Shown here: in pieces, positions 8,261 through 14,797 of the stretch | Numbering within the stretch: the first letter of the stretch is position 1 | Layout: every line of letters begins with the position of its first letter | Source of the DNA: Smittium culicis | Taxonomy: Eukaryota > Kickxellomycota > Harpellomycetes > Harpellales > Legeriomycetaceae | Reading direction: 5' to 3' | Length of the DNA stretch: 14,797 bases | NCBI GenBank assembly: GCA_001970855.1 | Contig: LSSN01002506.1 | Location: 1 to 14,797 of the forward strand | Made by a program: the position numbers and the translations under genes | The notes under the pieces: model-generated | The model's input: the letters and a program-made list of their open reading frames with translations, nothing else | The model's database searches: none | Told to the model about the DNA's origin: nothing

Positions 8261-8845
8261 TTTTTATTCATATTAACATTTTTATAATAGAATTTAATTT
8301 TAGATTTAAATTATTACTATTATTAAGTTTATGATTTTTAAAGTGCTTGAAAATCTTATTTTGAGGGTAATATTTCAATGTCAAATAAATATTGATTTTT
8401 TTCACTTGTAATCTATATTTTACTATTTAATTTTATATAAGTTAATTTATTTTAAAACAAAAATTCTTTGCTTGATATTTCGATTAATTCATTATAGATA
8501 TAAATATACAATTAATGATTCCAAGTGGCTGTATACATCATTAATTAGATTAATTTAATTAAAATCAACTAAAAACCTCTTAATTTTTTAGATTACTAAA
8601 CAATTAAGGTTTAAATCTCAGAAAATAGTCTTTTCGAAATGTTGCATTACCTTAAATATTTAACTAGACTTTTAATAGACTGCATATCAAAAAATGATTA
8701 CATAATTATGATTTCAAGTATAGATAGTATTACAAAAAAAAATTTTTTTTTATTTCTTGAAAGAAGAATAGATATAGTATGAAAGTAAATAAAAATCATC
8801 TTGTAGATAATAACAATAAAAAATTGTTTTTGAACTCTTGTTAAG
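8261..8845. other. AT-rich 3' flank of the helicase gene
   Basis: No gene is supported. The stretch is very AT-rich and contains an A9T9 palindrome (8734-8751) and the candidate poly(A) signal listed separately. Nothing else stands out. Confidence 0.55.
8749..8754 (-). terminator. Candidate polyadenylation signal (AATAAA) for the helicase gene
   Basis: The plus strand reads tttatt, i.e. AATAAA on the coding strand, about 92 bases beyond the helicase stop codon (8846-8848), followed on the coding strand by an A9T9 tract. Position is suitable, but the hexamer is common in this composition. Confidence 0.4.
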
Positions 8846-11800
8846 TTATTCAGACTTAAACGAGTGCTCGAATTCAGCTGTTAAAATTTTGCAAACCAAA
8901 TCAATCCACTCTTCATCGCTCTTTTTTTTTTCCAAATCTACATTAATATCGCTATATATTTGCCCTTTTCCAAAATTATTTTTATTATTGCTATTTTCAA
9001 GCATTGAGTTTTTCCAAATATCAATTAGTTGCTTTTTAAGTATTGAGATTGTTGCAATTGAGCGCATGGGCGATTTAATGAGTACAGCACTGTTTTCAAC
9101 GCTGCTTATCATATATTTCGGAGACTCGATATTTACAATATATGGAAGTATCAACAAAATAAAGCTGAAAGGGACTACGCATGAGTTTATTATGAAAGAA
9201 ATGTTGTTTGTTTTTCTCATTGATTGTGCAACCAAGCAGAATCCTTTGCTATAAAATTGCAAATTTGTTTCTGGTACTGGTCGTTTAGCTTGTACATGGC
9301 TTTGGTTATTGTTTGAGCGAGCAGATAATTTAGAATTGGTGGAATTGCCATTATCAGAAACAAAGACTTTATAGTTTATAGAGCTAGGGTGAATCATAGA
9401 ACTTAGCTGGATATTTCCAAAATCAACGCTAAAAGCTTCTTGTTCTGGTTGATACTTTACGCTACTTTTAGCGTTTAGCATGTTAATTGCATTAAGTTTG
9501 TTTTTAGCACTTAATACGATATTATTTCCAAGTACCATAGACGAAGGTACTGGATTAGTGAATAGAACTTGGCTTTGATTATAAGACCCAGCTTCTGGTT
9601 TAACTTTTGGCAATAAAATATACTCAAGACCCGTGATGAGAGCAGCATTAAATATCGCTATATTTTCAGAATTGCGGTTTTCTTTCAGCGAGGCATCAAA
9701 TCTAACATGCCCACTTTTATAACCGTAAACTTGGGGCTGGTAAGATTTTAAGTCTCTATTATTTGATTTACGATAGCTCGAATTATTACCAGCTAGAGAC
9801 TCAATCATTTGATTGTCGATAAGTAGTCGGTAATACTGCTCTTTAGTATCCTCAATACTTTCAAAAACTTCCAAGTTTAAAAATCTTTTTTTCGCAAAGT
9901 TTACAATATCTCTCCTAGTAGAGTACTTTATTGACGAAAAGTATCTCCACTCATTGTAAGCTTTAACAATACAAACAAAATCTGACAGGTGACTTCTTGT
10001 ATCTGATAAATCTTTAAAAGATGCCAGTTTTGGTTTGGCCGATCCTTCTGGTAGTGATTTTGATAATACAAAAGATGGGTGTTCTAGACTTATTCCATAC
10101 TTGTATATAGATTGCGCGGCCTTAACTTCTTGATTTTCGCCATTGGTTTGAATAAAAACAGATTTAGACTGCATTAATGCAGCAGCTATTGTCAAAATGG
10201 GATCTAAGCATCCAAATATAACACCATACAAGAGCATTTTCGCAATATGTAGATCAACAGGAAACTTTGATATTTGTTTACCTAGCGGAGTCAGAGTCAT
10301 ATTTAGAGAAACAGGAGTTTCAGATTCAAAGCTTGTTTTGTCTAAATCGGTTGAAGCGTTTTTATCAGCATTGTCTTTTTGGGAAATTTTTTTTGCGGGG
10401 TCATGAACTTTAAGGGCACCTGCTCCAACAAGTGAATAAATTGCATTTTCGACAGATTTTTTAGGAGGGGGGTTTACAGCAGACTCAAAAAAGTCAAAAA
10501 GATCTTCTTCGGGAAATTGGTTCTTAATTTTTAAGCACAAATTATGTAATGGGAACCTTGTTAATTCTGGAGTATCAAACTCAGGAAATCTTTCATATTG
10601 GTTGTTAGTGTAAAGGCAGAAGCAAACGCCGTACTGAACTCTTCCAGCTCTACCGCGACGTTGCTTTGAACTTGCTCTAGATATGAATTGTTCCTCCATT
10701 ATAGATATTTGACGGCGGCTATCATACTTCATCTGTTTAGATCTACCACAGTCAATTACTATCGTAACATCAGGAATGGTGATACCAGTTTCTGCAATAT
10801 TAGTTGATATGACAATCTTTTTTTTGCCAGGAGGGGCAGGTTTAAAAGGGTCCAATTGATTTTTAGCAGATAAGCCAGGTCCAGAACTATCAGATTGTGA
10901 CTGTTTTGTAGTATAAAGGGCCGAGTGAAGCTTTATAGGCAGGAAAATATCCAAGTCATAATCGGACTCGATCATCGATGCTAAATTGTTTATATCTTTA
11001 ATACCTGGTAGGAAAACTAAAATAGATCCCTGATCAGGGATATTTATACTTGGCACTCCAGTAGACATTTTCTCCTCATTAAGTAATATATATTTTAATA
11101 GATGGATAATAAGCTCTAGATTAACTTTGTTTTGATTAATCAAAGAAATTGTCTTAAAAGCTTGTGAATACTTATCAGAACCATTAGGGTCACTTTTAGA
11201 ATTTGCTAAATCCAAATCGTTAACAATGCTTAGCTTGGAAAACTGTTCGCCAGTATTAAAAGACATATCGTTTTCATCAAGCAAGATACTTGAATCATAT
11301 TTTGCATTATTTGTTTTTCCAATTTTTAAATATGACCCAGTGTTATAGTTTTGGTTAATAGCATATTCAGATTCAACATCTATAACATAAGAAGTTTCTG
11401 CTACTATATCTTCCAAATAATAGGAATCTACAGGAAAAGTTCTTCCTGGAATTTTAATTATTGGGCAATTGTCAAAATATTTGCTAAAAGTGCTTGTGTC
11501 TATAGTAGCGCTCATAAGAATGACCTTTAAGTCATTTCTTTGGCGTAGCATTTTTCTCAAAACGACAAGTAAAAAGTCTGTTTCGACTGTTCTTTCTTGA
11601 ACTTCATCAATAATAATAATAGATATCCCCTCTAGGTGTGGATTAGAAGCCAGTCTTTGGATGAGAATTCCCTAAAGTGAATGTTAGAATTTAGTATTTG
11701 AAATTAAGAAGTAAATATAAAATATAGCAATAGAATAAAAAAGTCAGTAAAAATTACAGTTGTGCAGAACAAAATGATATTAGAGTCGGAAACTTTGGGC

Positions 11801-14682
11801 TCCAAGCCAATATGATACCCTACAAGCGAATTTTTCCCTCCGACTTCAACGTTACTTGGCTCCCCAAGTTCTAATCCCACTCTTTTAGAAATTGAAACAG
11901 CAGAGAGTCTTCTTGGTTGTGTGCATACAATTAATCCACCATCGTAGCTAGGACTGTTAAGTAGGAGTTTTAAAATAATTTGTGGTATTTGTGTACTTTT
12001 TCCACACCCAGTGTCACCTTCAATAACGAATACTCTACTTTTTTCTTCGTCAGATAAAAAGACATCAGAAATAGATTTAAAGTTTTTGGTTGCAGGAAGA
12101 TCATCAGTAACTGGCTTGATCGTGCTCTGATACTCAGCGTTATTAAGACGATTGTTTTCAACATGCTCCCACTTCCAGCGCATTCTCATATCAGATTTGT
12201 TTTTTTTCGAATTTTGTATATTTATATTTTTTTTAGTTGAATTATTAGCGTTTTCGGGAATTGTGTTATCTACGTTAGATGCGGTGTAAGAAGAGGTTAA
12301 ATGATTATTAACATCAACAGAAATATCTACTTTTTGATTTCCGTCCGACAAGTCATCGTTTTTATTTTGTTCTATTAGAGGTTGAATAACCACAGACAAA
12401 GCTTCAGCGTCTGACTGGAGCTTTGAGTTTAATTCATTTTCAGTTTTTAGAATGTTTTGATTTAGCCAATTTTCACATAATTCAAAAAGATGAGATGGTA
12501 AACGAGACCATGTATTTTTGCGTGGTGAAATTGAGTAAAGAGCTAGTGTCTAAACGAAAAGTGAAAAGAGAGTTTAAAGACTTGTTGATAAGAAAATTAT
12601 AGAAAATAAAAGAAAAAGGTAATTAAAGAAAAGTTTTTTTTACTTTTAAATATTGCTCTACATCCTGAGTAGTCATTCCGACAACGTATTCTGGTAAGCT
12701 CCAAACTGCAGCGACTTCGATATTAAGATCATCAATTTGGTTTTCAGATTTGTACATAAATTCAACCAAATTAGAAAATTCGCTTTTATTTACTAACTCC
12801 TTTATTTTAATAGAACTTTTAGATTTGTTCCAGCTTATAGATAATTTACACTTTACACCAGCACCGCTATAGTCATTGTCTTTTAAAAGTTTGACTTCAT
12901 AGTCTTTTGAAAAGTTATTAAGAAGCTCTTTTAAAATCTGGGTAGATTTGATAACGGCATTTTTAGGGTCCTTATAGTCAAGCAAAGTCAAGCCATCGAA
13001 TAAATTTTCATCAATAGATTTAGAGCCTAAATCAGAGTCAACGTTAAATAGATCTTGAAACTCAAAGTCAGCATTTTGATCATTATTATGGTCGAGATTA
13101 TCCCCTACATCGATTGAATTATTAGGGTGTTGAATTTCAGCGGGGGAAGATATAGAGTCAATGTTAGAGGTTGATGACTCTGAAAGAGGTTGAGTTTTTT
13201 CTTGTTCGAGTATGTCGAGCTTCGATAAATCGTTATTGATGCTTTCGATATCATTGCTATTTTTATAAGCGTAAAGTTTTGTAAATCCATCTAAAAACCT
13301 TGAAGAGCGTTTTGGATCAAAAAGCATATCCGAGTTATAAAAATTAACCTTTTTAGCGTAATTATTAAATTCTTTTTTCAGCGTTGATAAGTAATCTATA
13401 AACCTATTTTTCTTATTTTCTTTAGTTAGAAATTGATCTAACAATTCAGTCCTAACCAATTTATATGAATATATTGCAGACATAAGTGAAGGATTATCAT
13501 CGCTTATTTCAGATTCAAGAGGGTCTAATGTAATAGGTTTAGCATTTTTTTTAGCCTTTTTAAATACAGAGTCTGTTAATACAGAAACAATATCGTTATT
13601 TGTAGGGATCCATTTAGATGTGTAAGTGATAAATTCGTCAATAGGTTGTAGCGTGATTTTTTCTAGGCGAAGGGAATTTTGTATTAAATTTTTAGAAACA
13701 TTTTGGGGCTGATTATTTTGAATTGATGCATTTTTTGAATTTTTTGGATGTTTTTTGTTGGAAGCTTTGGCGGATTTATGGGAGTTATGGCTTAAAGCAG
13801 TGCTGGTATTAGGAGGTGGGTGTTGCGATACAGTTTTATCATTATTAGCAACTTTTTTAGGTTCAGCCGAATTCTTGATAGCGGATTCTGAGATAGGGCT
13901 ATTAAAAAGAGTTTTTTGGGAATTTTTATCGCTGTTAATTGAAAGCCATGTAATGAGATTACTAAATCCTTTGCCTCCTGTATGCAATAAACACGAAGTT
14001 AAATCATGGAGATTGATGTTATAGCTTTTTAAGATAATGTAATTTGTATATATTTCGCGAATCCTAGAGTTTAAGTTCTCTTTATACGAGAGTTTTTTTG
14101 AGGACTTTACAATTTTGGAACAGAGCTCAGCTAAGATTTTATCATAAATCAAAATAAGAACCCAAGTTGAATAAAAATGAAATATAGGAGAGGAATAGTA
14201 TAATAAAAGAAATATTTTAAAATGAAGTAAAGCAAAGACATACATGAATTGTACTTATTAATTACTTCGTCGCAACATTGGTCTATAAAGTTTAGGTTAA
14301 TGATTAGTTGGGAGGGTTTTAGAGAGCTAAATGATTCCTCTTTAAGCAAATGCTTTTGAAAATCTAATTCTGATAAACGAATGACATCTTTGAGGTATTT
14401 AATAATAGAATTCTTTTCAAGAGGTTTTGAAACTATCGGATAAGCAGGAAGAGGGTCAAGGGAAGGGATTGTTTTAGTTTCCGAATTTTTTTCAGTGGGA
14501 ATGGTTGAATCAGATAAGTTTTTGGTGGTATCTATTGAAGCAAGTGATTTTTCAATTATATCAGGTTCTGTGGTTGTATTTTCTGATTCGCGTTGGGATT
14601 TTGAGGGGGTACTCGTGGTAGAATACACTCTTATCTTGGAGACAGCCGAAGATTTCTTTTTTGATTTTTTTTTTGAGGACAT
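8846..14682 (-). CDS. DHX29: DHX29-type DExH RNA helicase, four exons: join(14682-14244, 14130-12644, 12549-11758, 11671-8846)
   Basis: The joined exons (439+1487+792+2826 nt) give 1847 residues with all phases consistent. DHX29 family proteins bind the 40S subunit/43S complex and help scanning through structured 5' UTRs; that role is family knowledge. Visible layout: Lys/Ser/Thr-rich N-terminus; UBA-like region about 168-214 with GG and WLSIN; long polar linker; dsRBD-like region about 534-650 ending in TLALYSISPRK, a DHX29 hallmark; Walker A GDTGCGKST 820-828; TQPRR 852-856; motif II DEVQ 928-931 (normally DExH); SAT 960-962; LVFLPG 1124-1129; STNIAETGITI 1195-1205; QRRGRAGR 1243-1250; winged-helix/ratchet region from about 1367; OB-fold motif IHPSSIN 1666-1672. 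It is longer than animal DHX29 (about 1370) because of Asn/Ser-rich insertions. The start is the ATG at 14682, 72 nt below a TATA box. An apparent ATG frame from 14245 begins inside intron 1, and frames from 12399 and 11560 begin at internal TTG codons; none is the real start. Confidence 0.92.
11672..11757 (-). other. Intron 3 of the helicase gene (86 bp, phase 0)
   Basis: Donor ACT|GTAATT, acceptor CTTTAG|GGA, with a good branch-site candidate TTCTAAC (CTAAC at 11683-11687) 11 nt before the 3' end. Splicing joins ILFCTT to GILIQRL, restoring helicase motif Ib. Unspliced RNA meets an in-frame stop within the intron. Confidence 0.93.
12550..12643 (-). other. Intron 2 of the helicase gene (94 bp, phase 0)
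   Basis: Donor TTAAAA|GTAAAA, acceptor CGTTTAG|ACACTAG. Splicing joins DVEQYLK to TLALYSISP, matching the conserved end of the dsRBD-like region in DHX29 proteins. The intron is pyrimidine-rich with no perfect branch consensus that I can see. Retention gives a stop after VKKTFL. Confidence 0.88.
14131..14243 (-). other. Intron 1 of the helicase gene (113 bp, phase 1)
   Basis: The donor TCAT|GTATGT is the canonical fungal form; the acceptor is ATCTTAG|CTGAGC. Splicing splits a Ser codon (T|CT) and joins VINKYNS to ELCSKIVKSS. The resulting frame continues into the UBA-like region. An ATG inside the intron opens a hydrophobic frame (MYVFALLHF) in phase with exon 2, which is an artefact of the intron being open. 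Confidence 0.85.
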
Positions 14683-14753
14683 TTCGATAAATTTTAGTCG
14701 CAGATAAAGAAGAGGGGTGGATATCAGGGGGAACTTTTTATCTGATAAGTATC

Positions 14754-14761
14754 TATTTATA
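14754..14761 (-). promoter_or_regulatory. TATA box of the helicase gene
   Basis: The minus strand reads CTATAAATAG (14762-14753), a near-ideal TATA element, 72 nt from its end to the ATG at 14682. This allows a 5' leader of roughly 40 nt. The intervening bases are relatively GC-rich (a run of C residues near 14725-14732) and contain no upstream ATG on the coding strand. Confidence 0.6.
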
Positions 14762-14797
14762 GGATTTAAAAATTATAAATTTCGGGACTTTTGAATT

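Noticed and set aside
8838..9254. 138-codon plus-strand frame rich in Phe/Ser/Leu
   Set aside because: It is antisense to the conserved C-terminal OB-fold region of the helicase.
11560..12399. Separate proteins starting at 12399 and 11560
   Set aside because: Both would start at TTG codons inside continuous exons of the helicase; splicing across 11672-11757 joins conserved motifs Ib and II.
14149..14245. Hydrophobic N-terminus (MYVFALLHF) as a signal anchor of the exon-2 protein
   Set aside because: It lies in a 113-bp GTATGT...TTAG intron; splicing gives the proper DHX29-type N-terminus from the ATG at 14682 with its TATA box.

Overview
The window looks like nuclear DNA from an AT-rich fungus. 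The basis is: short GT-AG introns (86-113 bp, TTAG ends) in a large conserved gene; a secreted protein with a signal peptide, a dibasic Kex2-like site and a Thr-rich low-complexity body; TATA boxes and AATAAA-like signals; and non-coding DNA at roughly 15-25% G+C in lines I counted, against about 28-45% in coding lines. The lineage cannot be fixed by eye. An early-diverging AT-rich group such as the gut-fungus relatives (Harpellales/Kickxellomycotina) is only a guess.

Layout, left to right. All convincing genes are on the minus strand. (1) Positions 1-139 hold the start of a gene that runs off the left edge. (2) Positions 777-2150 hold one uninterrupted gene for a 457-residue secreted repeat protein: signal peptide, Kex2-like KR site, Arg/Gly-rich basic patch, aromatic decad repeats, acidic/Asn linker, about 200 residues of TxTxTxxx octads, one cysteine, then five copies of a Tyr/Lys/Pro decapeptide. 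(3) Positions 2151-8845 are a 6.7-kb stretch with no intact gene. It is mostly very AT-rich, but two compositionally distinct islands (about 5677-6304 and 6933-8230) carry broken, protein-like reading frames that look like gene relics. (4) Positions 8846-14682 hold a four-exon gene for an 1847-residue DHX29-type DExH RNA helicase (translation-initiation class), with a TATA box just upstream at 14754-14761.

The genes do not form a pathway: a ribosome-scanning helicase sits beside a cell-surface or extracellular structural protein, separated by decayed DNA. The most unusual items are the secreted protein, which carries three different short-period repeat architectures in one chain, and the helicase, whose motif II reads DEVQ instead of DExH. 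I found no CRISPR array, intact transposon, rRNA or convincing tRNA.
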